This document shows, in pieces, positions 31,678-41,357 of a DNA stretch of 64,000 nucleotides. The notes beneath the pieces are model-generated. The model saw only the letters and a program-made list of their open reading frames with translations, ran no database searches and had not been told where the DNA came from. The stretch is from Clostridiales bacterium (GTDB taxonomy: Bacteria > Bacillota > Clostridia > Christensenellales > Aristaeellaceae): contig SVGY01000010.1 of NCBI GenBank assembly GCA_015056145.1, forward strand, positions 1 to 64,000, written 5' to 3'. The position numbers and the translations under genes are program-made. Position 1 is the first letter of the stretch. Every line of letters begins with the position of its first letter.

Positions 31678-32862
31678 TTACATCGTTTCTTTTTTCTGTT
31701 TTCGCAGGAACACCAGCAGTGCCATCAGCGCCGGGAAGAATACAGCGGCAAGAATGCCCAGTTTCAGGTTATCACCCACCGCTTCTGCCACAAGGCCAAC
31801 GAAGGTGGGGCCGCCTGAACAGCCGAGATCTCCGGCCAAGGCCAGGAATGCGAACATTGCATTTCCGCCCCCTTTCATCACCCCTGCTGCCGTGCTGAAT
31901 GTGCCTGGCCACATTACGCCAACGGAAAAACCGCAAATGCCGATACCGATCAGCGACAGTACGGGAGAGCCGGAAAGGGAGATCATCAAATAGGCTCCCA
32001 CGCAGAGCAGCGCACAAAATCCCATCATTTTTCGCAGTTCCAGCTTATCGCCGTATTTTCCGTACAGAGCACGGGAGGTTCCCATAAGCACAGAGAAAAG
32101 CATGGGACCGACCAGGTCGCACAGTTCCTTGGGAATACCAAGCCCCTTTTCTGTAAAAGCCGAGGTCCACTGGCTCACGGCCTGCTCACTGGCTCCGGCG
32201 CAGACCATCATCAGCATCAGCAGCCAGAACATCTTGCTTTTGAAAAGCCTGCCCAGGCTGAACTGTTCCTCGCCCTCCGCAATCAAAGGATACAACGGTG
32301 TTTTAATGAACACCAGTCCGTTCGCCACCGGCACCATCGCCCAAAGAATGGCCAAATATTTCCAGTGCTCAATGCCGATAAATGTGAAAAAAAGCGTGCT
32401 GACCGCTGCCACTGCCACGCATCCCCAGCAATAAAAGGAGTGCAGCAGGCTCATGGTACGTTCCTTATGCTCGTTGGGACATGCTTCCACAATGGGGCTG
32501 ATGATCACTTCCAGCAAACCGCCGCCGATGGCGTACAGCGCAACGGAAATCAGCAGACCCACAAAAGGATTGCCAGCCAGCTCCGGCATAAAGGTAAGAG
32601 ACAGGAGGCCCAAAGCGGAAAAGCCGTGAGCCAGCAACGCAGCGGTGCGATAACCGATCTTGTCGATAAAGAATGCGGCCGCAAAGTCTGTCAACAGCTG
32701 AAGAGCAAAGTTGAAAGTAATCAGCACTGTGATCTGGCTCAGCGGAATACTGTACTGGCTCTGAAAGGTAACAAACAAAAGCGGTACAAAGCTGTTTACG
32801 ATAGCTTGCACCACATATCCCACAAAGCATGCGTTGATGGTTCTTTTACAACTGGCGGACAT
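31678..32862 (-). CDS. MFS transporter
   Basis: A 394-aa protein with 12 predicted membrane helices in two halves, the MFS-type loop DKIGYRT between helices 2 and 3, and a central cytoplasmic loop (IAEGEEQFSLGRLFKSK). It resembles FucP/sugar-type symporters, but the substrate cannot be read. It has its own promoter, and no catabolic gene neighbours it. GGAGGG-like ribosome site before the ATG at 32860-32862. Confidence 0.88.
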   Translation of the reverse strand: MSASCKRTINACFVGYVVQAIVNSFVPLLFVTFQSQYSIPLSQITVLITFNFALQLLTDFAAAFFIDKIGYRTAALLAHGFSALGLLSLTFMPELAGNPFVGLLISVALYAIGGGLLEVIISPIVEACPNEHKERTMSLLHSFYCWGCVAVAAVSTLFFTFIGIEHWKYLAILWAMVPVANGLVFIKTPLYPLIAEGEEQFSLGRLFKSKMFWLLMLMMVCAGASEQAVSQWTSAFTEKGLGIPKELCDLVGPMLFSVLMGTSRALYGKYGDKLELRKMMGFCALLCVGAYLMISLSGSPVLSLIGIGICGFSVGVMWPGTFSTAAGVMKGGGNAMFAFLALAGDLGCSGGPTFVGLVAEAVGDNLKLGILAAVFFPALMALLVFLRKQKKETM

Positions 32863-32912
32863 GAGAACCCCTCCGTAACGTACTGATAAAATCTGCTTTT
32901 TGTACCGCCGAT

Positions 32913-32941
32913 ATTATACTCAAAGATGTCAGTTTTTTCAA
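32913..32941 (-). promoter_or_regulatory. Promoter of the MFS gene
   Basis: On the minus strand TTGAAA (32936-32941), 17-bp spacer, TATAAT (32913-32918). Confidence 0.85.
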
Positions 32942-32955
32942 TAAAAGTGGCAATT

Positions 32956-32986
32956 GAAAAGGCCCCTGTATTTTCATACAGGGGCC
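32956..32986 (-). terminator. Terminator of the nine-gene carbohydrate operon
   Basis: GGCCCCTGTA pairs perfectly with TACAGGGGCC, with TTTT on the minus-strand exit; it lies 65 bp after the stop of the last binding-protein gene. Confidence 0.9.
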
Positions 32987-33051
32987 GGATTTACCTAATC
33001 AACAGCCAGTATCCTTTCGGACTTAGCCTTGTTGCGAACAAATCGAGTAAA

Positions 33052-34401
33052 TTACTCGGCGTTGAAGGTGTCGCACAGAGCCTGCCAAGCGGGCATGCCA
33101 GCTTCGATCAGCTCAGCGGGGGTAGCACCAGCGATGCCCCACAGCAGGGAAGCGCCCAGCACGTCGTTCTGAGTGCCCAGGAACACAACCTTGTTCATGC
33201 GGGTGTTTTCGCCGTTACGGAGCATAGCGTAGGTTTCGTCTACAGCGCGCTCGTCGGTGTAGTTGTACTTGTTGCCGATCCAGCCATCTTCATCGTCAAA
33301 GCCGGGGGTGGGGTTGTTCCACATATCCCAGATGAAGGCCAGGTTGGAAACGGTAGCTTCGTCGTACACATTGGGGATCAGCACGGTGTTTTCGGAAGCA
33401 ACGTGGATGTAGGTCATGCCAGCTTCCTTAACGGGCCATGCAACGCAGCCCCACTCGTCTTCCATGTCAGCCATTTCGCTGCCATCGTTGAAGCCGCCGT
33501 AGGTCTGATATACGTAGAAGCCGCAGAAGCCCTGCTTCCAAGCTTCCTTGTAGTAGTCCCAGTTGCCATCAGCGGGCTGCTTGTAGAAGTAGTTGTCCAT
33601 GAGGCCCTTAGCCCAGGTCAGAGCTTCGAGGGTCTCGTTGCTGTTCATGGTGGGCTGCAGCTTGCCTTCGGCGTCAAAGTCGAAGAAAGAGCCGTTGTTG
33701 CCGAACACGCTCAGCACATACATGTCGTCGCCAGAGCCCAGCATACCCCAAACGTCGTTCACGCCGTCGTTGTCGGTATCCTTGGTGATCTGCTTCAGCA
33801 TGCCTTCGAAGACTTCCCAAGTCCAGGTGCCTTCAGCCTGCATGTCGTAGATGGTGTTCCAGTCGATACCAGCTTCTTCAAGCACGCGCTTGTTGAAGTA
33901 CAGGCATCCACGGGGCTCAACGGCGGGAGCCATGCTCATGCCGTAAGCATTGCCAGCGACGGTCCACATATCGATAACGCCAGCGTTCCACTGGGTGGCA
34001 TCGCTGAAGTCATACTTGATGGGGGCAGCAACGCCGTTAGCAACCAGGGAGCCGACCTTGCCGGGCTCGATGATGTAGAGACGGAGGCTTCCATCGGGAG
34101 CGGAGGTGAAGTTGATCATTTCCTGAGCGCAGGTTTCCCAGTCGCCGCCCTGGATCTGACGGATCTTAACATTGTAAGTAGCCATCAGCCAGTCACGGTA
34201 GTCGTACTGAGCCTGTTCTTCCTCAGTGGGTTCAGCCTTACGGGAGTCATCAGCAGTCCAGTAGTCGTAGATAACAACTTCAGCGCCGCCAAAGTCGATG
34301 CCTTCCACAACTGCGGGATAGCCTTCGGGAGCTTCAGCCAGAGCAACAACGGATGCGCACAGCATCATTGCAGCCAGAAGCAGAGCAACCAGTTTCTTCA
34401 T
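33052..34401 (-). CDS. ABC sugar-transport extracellular solute-binding protein
   Basis: A 449-aa family 1 solute-binding protein. The signal peptide MKKLVALLLAAMMLCASVVALA is cut before EAPEGYP; there is no standard lipobox, though the C at position 16 lies within the h-region. Features include VVIYDYWTADDSRK, the PGKVGSLVANG strand and a WTWEVFEGMLKQI motif common in these receptors. It should deliver an oligosaccharide to the two permeases upstream. AAGGAGG precedes the ATG, and the gene also has its own promoter at 34506-34534. Confidence 0.9.
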   Translation of the reverse strand: MKKLVALLLAAMMLCASVVALAEAPEGYPAVVEGIDFGGAEVVIYDYWTADDSRKAEPTEEEQAQYDYRDWLMATYNVKIRQIQGGDWETCAQEMINFTSAPDGSLRLYIIEPGKVGSLVANGVAAPIKYDFSDATQWNAGVIDMWTVAGNAYGMSMAPAVEPRGCLYFNKRVLEEAGIDWNTIYDMQAEGTWTWEVFEGMLKQITKDTDNDGVNDVWGMLGSGDDMYVLSVFGNNGSFFDFDAEGKLQPTMNSNETLEALTWAKGLMDNYFYKQPADGNWDYYKEAWKQGFCGFYVYQTYGGFNDGSEMADMEDEWGCVAWPVKEAGMTYIHVASENTVLIPNVYDEATVSNLAFIWDMWNNPTPGFDDEDGWIGNKYNYTDERAVDETYAMLRNGENTRMNKVVFLGTQNDVLGASLLWGIAGATPAELIEAGMPAWQALCDTFNAE

Positions 34402-34505
34402 AGTGGGTTCCTCCTTTTTATTTTCTATATGAATACACCCATGAAATACGATGCATTCATACAGTTTCAATGGATTGTTTGCCCTGAGGGGCAACGTCTT
34501 GGCTA

Positions 34506-34534
34506 ATTATACACCAGATTTTCCATTTTAGCAA
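34506..34534 (-). promoter_or_regulatory. Internal promoter of the binding-protein gene
   Basis: On the minus strand TTGCTA (34529-34534), 17-bp spacer, TATAAT (34506-34511). It allows extra receptor synthesis relative to the permeases, common in sugar ABC operons. The downstream AAGACGTTGC resembles part of the operator at 46611-46627. Confidence 0.8.
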
Positions 34535-34562
34535 GACACAATATTGTTTAATATGTGCATCT

Positions 34563-35582
34563 TTATTCTTTGCTGCCGCTCATAGCAAGGCTCTGCACGA
34601 AAGTCTTCTGAGTGAAGCAATAAAGAATGATCAGCGGGATACAGCAAATCAGCACGCCGATGGAGATCAGCTGCTGCTGGCGGCCAACAGGCACAACCAC
34701 AGCCTGGCCCACATCCTTGGCAAAGTAACGGCTCATGCGGCTTACGATGGACGAAAGCTGATCTGCGTATACTTTGTTGGGGTCAAGGAACGTCAGGAAG
34801 TTGCGGGCGTAGAAGATATCCGTCCACTGCCACACAAAGCTGAACAGGAAGCAGCTGGCGATGGTGGGCATAGCGTCGGGCAGCATAATCTTGGTGAAGG
34901 TATGCATGGTGCCGCAGCCATCGATGTATGCAGCCTCTTCCAGGCTGGTGGGCACGCCCTTGAAGTACTGACGGAGCATGTAGATGTACAGACCGTTTTT
35001 CAAGCCCATACAGGTAAGGCTCATCAGTGCATAGGGCACGATGGAGGTACGCAGGTTGACCGTTTTATGCGTAAGCGCCTTGAAGATTCCGAAGATATCG
35101 AAGTTTACGAAGTTCATGTACAAGGCGGTCTGGATGGTTTGCGGAGGCACAACGATGAGCATGACCACGCAGGCAAACCAGAATTTCTTAAGCGGGAATT
35201 CGTAACGGGCGAAACCGTATGCCACCAGCGTACAGCTGATAATCTGAAGCACCGAAACCAGCAGCGACACCCACAGGGTGTTGAGCATGGATTTGGGCAG
35301 GCCGGTCAGGTCCGCAACGATACGGTAGTTATCCAGCGTCAGGTGCCGGGGCACCAGAACGATGGTGGAATCGTAAAGATCCTTTTCTTCCATAAAGCCG
35401 GTGGAGAAACGGATCAGCATCGGCTGAATGATCATGAAGCACAAGCCAAACATCAGCAGTGCACGGGCAATGGAGATAATGATCTGCTTGGTTTTGCGTT
35501 TGAGCAGGTAGCCTTCGCTGCGGCGGTTTCTTTCCCAAAAGCTTCTGTTTTCACCGATAAAAACTGTCTTGCTCTTACTCAT
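34563..35582 (-). CDS. Sugar ABC permease, MalG type
   Basis: A 339-aa inner-membrane permease with six helices; the EAA loop reads EEAAYIDGCGTMHTFTKIMLP near 235. The N-terminal tail is long and charged (about 30 residues before the first helix). It overlaps the MalF-type gene by 8 bp. No ATPase gene is nearby, so a shared MsmX-like ATPase must energise it. Confidence 0.92.
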   Translation of the reverse strand: MSKSKTVFIGENRSFWERNRRSEGYLLKRKTKQIIISIARALLMFGLCFMIIQPMLIRFSTGFMEEKDLYDSTIVLVPRHLTLDNYRIVADLTGLPKSMLNTLWVSLLVSVLQIISCTLVAYGFARYEFPLKKFWFACVVMLIVVPPQTIQTALYMNFVNFDIFGIFKALTHKTVNLRTSIVPYALMSLTCMGLKNGLYIYMLRQYFKGVPTSLEEAAYIDGCGTMHTFTKIMLPDAMPTIASCFLFSFVWQWTDIFYARNFLTFLDPNKVYADQLSSIVSRMSRYFAKDVGQAVVVPVGRQQQLISIGVLICCIPLIILYCFTQKTFVQSLAMSGSKE

Positions 35583-36555
35583 AAGACTTCACCGCCCTTG
35601 AGATGATGAAAGCGCTGATGCCGATGAAGGCAAGGGCAACGCCGAAGTAGATCCAGCTCATTGCAGAGGATACGCCGAAGTTGAAGTCCTTGTACATCAC
35701 TTCGTTGATGCGCTCCATAACCTTGTTATCGTTCTTCATGAAGAAGTCGATGATGGTGTAGATGGTGTTTACCAGCAGCAGGGAGCTGACCATGGGAAAG
35801 GTGATCTTCCAGAAGGATTCCCAGCCGGAGCAGCCTTCCACCTCGGCGGCCTCGTACATGGAGGGAGAGATGGACTGCAGGCCGGACAGGAACACAATGA
35901 TCTGGATACCAGATGCCATAACGATATCGTAAATGGAGTCAATCATCTGGAATACCACGTCAAACACTTTGCTGCCAACGCCGGATACCTGCAGAAGATC
36001 CTGCAATACTGCTGACAGGTCCACACCTGAGCCTTCCAGGGCCTCGGCGGTGCCGGCCATCATGTCATAGAACTCGTTCTGGTGTTCGATGCCGGGCAGA
36101 ACGCCGGAGGAGAGGATAACCGGCAGGAAGAAAATGGCACGGCAGAGGGTGCGGCCCTTGAATTCCTGATTCAGGATTACTGCAACCACAAAGCTGATAA
36201 CCAACGTTGCGATGGTGTTGATAACCATCTGGCCGATTTCTTCCACCAGGAACTTGTTGTACTCAGCATCCACCCGCAGAGCGGTGTTGAAGTTGTCCAG
36301 GCCCACAGGGGTCTGCTCGTAACCCTGGCCAGCAATCAGTTCCACTTTGTTAAAGGCCATGATGAAAGATTCCACCATGGGTTTGGCCATGAAAACGAGG
36401 AAACCGATAATGAAGGGAAGGATAAACAAGGTTCCGGTACGGGCGGCCTTTGCCCGCATGGTCTTGTACACGGAGTTGCCGGGAATATAGCTCTGTACTG
36501 CCTCCACGGCGGGGGAGTACCAATGCTCATTCAAGGAAGTACTGCGTTTCTTCAT
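35575..36555 (-). CDS. Sugar ABC permease, MalF type
   Basis: A 326-aa permease with six helices. The EAA loop is YEAAEVEGCSGWESFWKITFP near 237-257. A roughly 55-residue insert (EHQNEFYDMMAGTAEALEGS onward) sits between helices 3 and 4, outside the membrane. Overlaps the DUF5696 gene by 4 bp; GGAGGAAG upstream. Confidence 0.92.
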   Translation of the reverse strand: MKKRSTSLNEHWYSPAVEAVQSYIPGNSVYKTMRAKAARTGTLFILPFIIGFLVFMAKPMVESFIMAFNKVELIAGQGYEQTPVGLDNFNTALRVDAEYNKFLVEEIGQMVINTIATLVISFVVAVILNQEFKGRTLCRAIFFLPVILSSGVLPGIEHQNEFYDMMAGTAEALEGSGVDLSAVLQDLLQVSGVGSKVFDVVFQMIDSIYDIVMASGIQIIVFLSGLQSISPSMYEAAEVEGCSGWESFWKITFPMVSSLLLVNTIYTIIDFFMKNDNKVMERINEVMYKDFNFGVSSAMSWIYFGVALAFIGISAFIISRAVKSYE

Positions 36556-39122
36556 TTGCCGCTTCCTCCTTTCACAACGTATTCTCGTGCGGGAATCAGT
36601 ACGCCGTCAACGCTGCGGCTCTTTTCGCCATAATTGACGTATACCTTGGTTCCGTCTTCGTAGGTGGTGATGGCGACATCCTGATCCCTCTGCTCGTGAT
36701 CCACGATCTTGAGCTGGTTCAGGCCTGCCATATCGCTCTGGTAACGGGTGCTCAGGCTGACAGCATCCTCGCCCCAGCTGCTGTAGCTGGCTGCGTAGAA
36801 ACCGGAGTGGGTGGTGTCTTGCAGAATTTGGGTATCTTCAGCCATGAAGGTGAAGCTCAAACCTGCGCCATATTCAGCACACTTGAGGTATTCCTGCCAG
36901 TAGTCGCTGGCCAGGTTGATGGGGGCGCCAGTGTAATCCTTCAGGCCGTGCAGTGCGATCTGGTAGAAGGGCACCATCTGGTCGATGATGGAGTACTTGG
37001 TGCCGTCCAGATCCATATCGGTGATCACATCTGCGTAAGGCAAAGCGTAATCATTGCCCATGCGGATCATTACATGCTGGCCGGCAGCCTTGGCTTCCTT
37101 CATGGTTTCGATGTTCATGCCCTTGACCACTTCACGGTTGTGAAGGTTCTTGGGGTTGTAGTCTGCGCTGAGCAGGTTGCCGATGTCACGGAAAGCCACG
37201 CCGTATGCACCGTTTTCGCTCAGGTGGGAAATCAGATTGGAAGCATTTTCCTTGGCGTACTGGGGTTTTACCACATAGAAGGGATCCAGCCAATCCATTC
37301 CCAGATAGGTGATGATATCGTAGTGATAAATGCGGATCTGCTCACGGGTTGCATAGCGGGCAGCGTTGGTGAAGGGCAGGAAGCCATCAAACACATCACT
37401 GTCATATGCAAAGCAGGTAATACCGTCGAAGTAGAGCGGCACGCCCTGCTGCTCCGCCGTGGCGATCAGGGCCTTCATCCCCTTCTCACCACCCAGGGAG
37501 TTGATAACATGCACGCCGGTCAGCACTTTCTGGTAAACGCCGCCGTTTGCCCAGCCGCTGTAGCGGACGCTCATGTTCTCAATGCCGCCTTCTTTCAGCT
37601 CGGAGATAACTCCCTCAGCCTCTTTGAAGGTGGTCACGGGAACCACGGAATCAATGGGCAAACCGAATTTTACAACGGTCTTGTCGATGGCACCCACCAG
37701 TTCCACAACCACAGGAGTCTTTTCGGAGGCAACAGCCCCGACCAGTTCGGGAATGTTTTCTCTCAGATAAGAACCGTAGGCATTGGCCATCTCAACGTAG
37801 CTTCCGCTGTTTACAAAGCGATAGCGCTGGCGGATGGTCACATCGGGCATTTCAGCCTCGTACATGTATACCATTTGCTCCGTCTTTGCAGATACGTTGT
37901 ATTTCTCAGCATGAATAACGTTGTACTTTGCGCAGAGCCAGTTGTAGCTGTTGTAGCGCATGCTGATATCTGCCTGAACGCCGCCCATGGAGGTAGCGCC
38001 TTCCATGATGCAGATAAAGGAACTGCCGTTCTTACTCATGCCGAACACGGGGAAAGTGTTGCGGGTTTCGTTGACCAGTTCGTTACGCTGTACACCATAA
38101 TCCCAGCCGTAAAGATTGCCGTAATAGGTGTTCTGGGAGAGCTTGCCGTTATTGAAGTTGATGAGGGCGCCGCCGCCTTCCGGCACGAACATGAAGCCTT
38201 CATCCTCAACGCCGGCTGCACCGAACATGGGCAGCGGAGTAACATAGGTGATGGGATAATCGGGCATGTAGCGAATATCGCTGTAGGGAACTTCCACCAC
38301 GAAGTCATCGCCATCCAGGCGGTAAACCAGGCTGACGTTGAACACCGGGCCGGTGGTATCCTTTTTGCCGGCTACCAGCTGCTGGTCCAAATCAAAGTCT
38401 TCCTGCGTGTAGTTGGCCTCGGCGAAGTAACCTTCGATTTTTGCCTTGTTGGTCTCGGAGGTATCCGCTTTCAGCACATACAGAGGCTGGTTGGCCGCTT
38501 CGGGATACATGGCAAGGATCTCGTCCTTGTTATCCTTGGTTGCCAGCTTTTCGGGCTCATAGAGAGTGTAGTTGCTCTTGAGCTTCTTAACGGTGGACTT
38601 CTTCATCTGCTCAGTGAAAGCGTTGAAGCGCTCCTGAGTGATGGCGGTAGGAATCATGTAGATTTTTTCAATCTTACCGATGGCGTAATTCACCTTGATG
38701 GCGCCGTCTTCCAGCTTTTCGATGGTGTAGGTGCCATTCTCGATGGAGTACTTGTAGTTGTTGAAATCCGCAGTACCGCTGGAGTTGGTGTAGGTAACAA
38801 TCACAGTGGACTGAAGGGTTTCTTTGTTGGCTGCCAGGGCCACGGGGTCGCTGGAAGCCTCAGCGGGGTTGGACAGCCATTCCTGACCAGAAACCTTGTC
38901 GGTCAGCTTGAACTGGGTAGTCGTGGGATCCATTTCAAAAAGCAGTGCATCGCTTTCCATAACCAGCGGCTCTGCTTCGCCCTCGTAATAGGAAACAACA
39001 GGCTTGTCGATATCCGAGGTATCTTCCTCAGCAAAGAGAGGGATGATCACGAAAATCGTCAGCGCTGCAAGGGCAGCAAGAACAATGAACCACGCAATCA
39101 AGCGTGCGATGATCTTCTTCAT
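36552..39122 (-). CDS. DUF5696 membrane-anchored extracellular protein
   Basis: An 856-aa protein. An N-terminal helix (about 8-30) with no cleavage site anchors it; the rest is outside the cell. Residues about 35-130 and 250-460 are beta-rich, and 470-800 read as an alpha/beta barrel (SVRYSGWANGG, PLYFDGITCFAYDSD, YDIITYLGMDWLDPF, LHNREVVKGMN). This matches DUF5696, found in Clostridia and Paenibacillus next to sugar ABC genes and thought to be a glycoside-hydrolase-like domain; activity is not known. Likely to trim or capture glycan for the transporters encoded on both sides. Confidence 0.85.
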   Translation of the reverse strand: MKKIIARLIAWFIVLAALAALTIFVIIPLFAEEDTSDIDKPVVSYYEGEAEPLVMESDALLFEMDPTTTQFKLTDKVSGQEWLSNPAEASSDPVALAANKETLQSTVIVTYTNSSGTADFNNYKYSIENGTYTIEKLEDGAIKVNYAIGKIEKIYMIPTAITQERFNAFTEQMKKSTVKKLKSNYTLYEPEKLATKDNKDEILAMYPEAANQPLYVLKADTSETNKAKIEGYFAEANYTQEDFDLDQQLVAGKKDTTGPVFNVSLVYRLDGDDFVVEVPYSDIRYMPDYPITYVTPLPMFGAAGVEDEGFMFVPEGGGALINFNNGKLSQNTYYGNLYGWDYGVQRNELVNETRNTFPVFGMSKNGSSFICIMEGATSMGGVQADISMRYNSYNWLCAKYNVIHAEKYNVSAKTEQMVYMYEAEMPDVTIRQRYRFVNSGSYVEMANAYGSYLRENIPELVGAVASEKTPVVVELVGAIDKTVVKFGLPIDSVVPVTTFKEAEGVISELKEGGIENMSVRYSGWANGGVYQKVLTGVHVINSLGGEKGMKALIATAEQQGVPLYFDGITCFAYDSDVFDGFLPFTNAARYATREQIRIYHYDIITYLGMDWLDPFYVVKPQYAKENASNLISHLSENGAYGVAFRDIGNLLSADYNPKNLHNREVVKGMNIETMKEAKAAGQHVMIRMGNDYALPYADVITDMDLDGTKYSIIDQMVPFYQIALHGLKDYTGAPINLASDYWQEYLKCAEYGAGLSFTFMAEDTQILQDTTHSGFYAASYSSWGEDAVSLSTRYQSDMAGLNQLKIVDHEQRDQDVAITTYEDGTKVYVNYGEKSRSVDGVLIPAREYVVKGGSGK

Positions 39123-39137
39123 TCTCTTCTTCCCTCC

Positions 39138-39815
39138 TTAATACAAACGGAAAGCGATCTCGCGATACAGAGATACAAAGTAGCTGAAAGCATCGCTCAG
39201 AAGGCTGAGGAACACAAGGAGCAGGAAGATGATGATCAGAGCGCCCACCACGGTAACGACCAGGAAGATCAGCGTCTTGCCAGGGCCGTAATCGTGCACC
39301 TGCATCAGGCCCACAAAGGCCAGCATAAGGCACCAGATGATGGAGAAACTCATCAGCACGGTGTAGAAAGCAGCTTCATCAAAAGCGATGATGTTGCTGA
39401 CGAACACCAGGGGCAGCTGAATCAGTACATAAGGCACCAGCGCATAGCACATGGCCATGTAGATATCGCTGAAGCGGCCTTTACCATCAAACAGGGTGGT
39501 CATGCTCCAGTTTGCAAGGCAGAGAATCAGGAACGGGAACAGCAGGGAAGCTGCCTGTTCAAACACGTTGATGTACTGCAGAGGGGCGCTGATGAACTGG
39601 AAGTTGGTATACATCAACTTCAGCACACGGGTCAGCAGGAACAGTACCAGGAAGGTGGTGGCTGCGGCAAGGCTGCCCCGCTTTTCATGGATCAGGTCCC
39701 AGAAACCGTCAAAGGGATGGAACATCACATGGAATGCATACTTGACGGATTCCCAGAAGCGATTCCATTTTTCTTTCCTGGGGCTTACATTACTTTGCAA
39801 TTTGGCCTCGTTCAT
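39138..39815 (-). CDS. YIP1-family membrane protein
   Basis: A 225-aa protein with five predicted membrane helices and the Yip1-domain start FHPFDGFWDLIHEKRGS. In eukaryotes Yip1 proteins take part in vesicle traffic; in bacteria the role is unknown. Its start overlaps the end of the NHL gene by 26 bp, so expression is coupled. Confidence 0.85.
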   Translation of the reverse strand: MNEAKLQSNVSPRKEKWNRFWESVKYAFHVMFHPFDGFWDLIHEKRGSLAAATTFLVLFLLTRVLKLMYTNFQFISAPLQYINVFEQAASLLFPFLILCLANWSMTTLFDGKGRFSDIYMAMCYALVPYVLIQLPLVFVSNIIAFDEAAFYTVLMSFSIIWCLMLAFVGLMQVHDYGPGKTLIFLVVTVVGALIIIFLLLVFLSLLSDAFSYFVSLYREIAFRLY

Positions 39816-41301
39816 ACACTTCCACCTCCATTCTCGTTTTCTTAACCATCCGGATGATCAGCGGGATGATCAGCAGGGCTGCGATGACGGCGATCATCCA
39901 GCCAATGTTCTCTTCCACCCAGATCTTGCGGTACTGACGGAAGGCACGGCCGTAGTTGTCACGGTCATGAGCCATTTCAAAGTAATCCATGGCTTCCTTG
40001 TATTTTTCCTGACGCATCAGCGAACGGCCGATACCGATAAATGCAAGGTTGTAGTTGGCGTTGTGCTTGAGCACTTCCTCCCACTTTTCAGCAGAACCGT
40101 CGTAGTCGCCCTTGAGGTAATCCTCGCTGGCTGCGTAGATCAGGTTGCCGTACTCGGTGGGTTTGAAGATGGTAATATTGGCTTCGTTCTGATCCAGTAC
40201 GATCAGGTCTTTGCCCATATGCTCAATGGAGATGGCGGAGTTGAAAGCGCCTTCACTGTTGCCGCTGGTACCGAAGGCCCAAAGCATGATGCCCTGGGAA
40301 TCGTAACCGAAGATGCGGCCACGGGTACGGTCCACAGCAACGTAGATATCGTTTTCCAAAACGGTGATATCCACAAGCTTGGAGGGGCCGTGCACATCGT
40401 CCTCGGACTGCCAGTACAGCTCGCCGATCGGGGGATAACGGTCATTCTTGATCAGAATGTCGTTGCCGATGCCGTTGAGGCGGCGGATGGGCTGGGCCAC
40501 GTCGTAGAGCAGATCGTACTCGCTGAAAACGATGTTGGTGGCATAGATGAAGGAGTCCTCATCCATGTAGATGTTGCAGTATTCCGTAGGAACAAAGGAT
40601 TCCTGCTGGGCACGCTGCTCCTTGGTGGAGAACCACATCTTCCAGATGTACTCCGCCAGGTTGTAGCTTACCTTGTTGGCACCCACATAGCCGGTGAAGG
40701 TAGTGTCGGCTTCAAACTTCACAAGGCCCTTGTTGACGTTGGTGGCAAGAACGAACACACGTCCGGACACGTCCACAACGATCTTGTTGGGCAGGAAGCT
40801 GAGGCTCTGGTCATAGGTGGAATCCGTGGGCTTTACGAACTCCTTGATGAAGTTCAGGTCCTTATCCACCATCACCACACGGCCATTGTTGGTATCGGCG
40901 ATGTAGATATTCTCTTCTGCATCGACGAAAACGTCGCTGGGAGTATTGAAGGTGGCGATATCGGCACCCTGAATGGTATCGATAATACGGACCAACTTGT
41001 ATTCAGAGCCAGTCAGACGGATCTGGATGATCCGGTTGTTGCCGGTATCGCAGACATAGATATCATTATTGCGCACATACAGGCTCTGAGGCTTCTTCAT
41101 GGCAGTTTCCAGCCCCAGGCCGGAACTGTAAAGAACGTTTTCCACACGGTAGGCATCGGGCGATTCACGAATATCGCCCCAGTAGTCGTAATTATAGGTA
41201 TATGAGCTTGCATAACCGTCGTCGGCAGCATAAGCGCTGGAGAATCCGGCCATCATGATGATGATCGTAAGCAGCGCCATAAGCCTGTGCATCATTTTCA
41301 C
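39790..41301 (-). CDS. NHL-repeat and TPR protein with C-terminal membrane anchor
   Basis: A 503-aa protein. Signal peptide at about 1-25 (MMHRLMALLTIIIMMAGFSS); NHL-type propeller blades at about 65-390 (PQSLYVRNNDIYVCDTGNNR, PSDVFVDAEENIYIADTNNG); a TPR-like hairpin at about 395-450 (LKGDYDGSAEKWEEVLKHNA); and one membrane helix near 472-492 with a basic cytoplasmic tail. The propeller would therefore face outward. I chose the GTG at 41299-41301 because AGGAGGAGG lies 7 nt before it; ATG at 41322 has no ribosome site. Propeller plus TPR suggests a scaffold or glycan sensor; not proven. Confidence 0.82.
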   Translation of the reverse strand: MKMMHRLMALLTIIIMMAGFSSAYAADDGYASSYTYNYDYWGDIRESPDAYRVENVLYSSGLGLETAMKKPQSLYVRNNDIYVCDTGNNRIIQIRLTGSEYKLVRIIDTIQGADIATFNTPSDVFVDAEENIYIADTNNGRVVMVDKDLNFIKEFVKPTDSTYDQSLSFLPNKIVVDVSGRVFVLATNVNKGLVKFEADTTFTGYVGANKVSYNLAEYIWKMWFSTKEQRAQQESFVPTEYCNIYMDEDSFIYATNIVFSEYDLLYDVAQPIRRLNGIGNDILIKNDRYPPIGELYWQSEDDVHGPSKLVDITVLENDIYVAVDRTRGRIFGYDSQGIMLWAFGTSGNSEGAFNSAISIEHMGKDLIVLDQNEANITIFKPTEYGNLIYAASEDYLKGDYDGSAEKWEEVLKHNANYNLAFIGIGRSLMRQEKYKEAMDYFEMAHDRDNYGRAFRQYRKIWVEENIGWMIAVIAALLIIPLIIRMVKKTRMEVEVYERGQIAK

Positions 41302-41357
41302 GGTCTTTCCTCCTCCTGTCATTTAGATGAATAAACCAGGGTCTTTTTCCGGGAAGA

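Noticed and set aside
36450..39845. A 1131-codon open frame on the plus strand
   Set aside because: It lies exactly opposite DUF5696 and the YIP1 gene, lacks a ribosome site and shows antisense-type His/Val/Gly-rich composition; the minus-strand genes carry family motifs and ordered starts.
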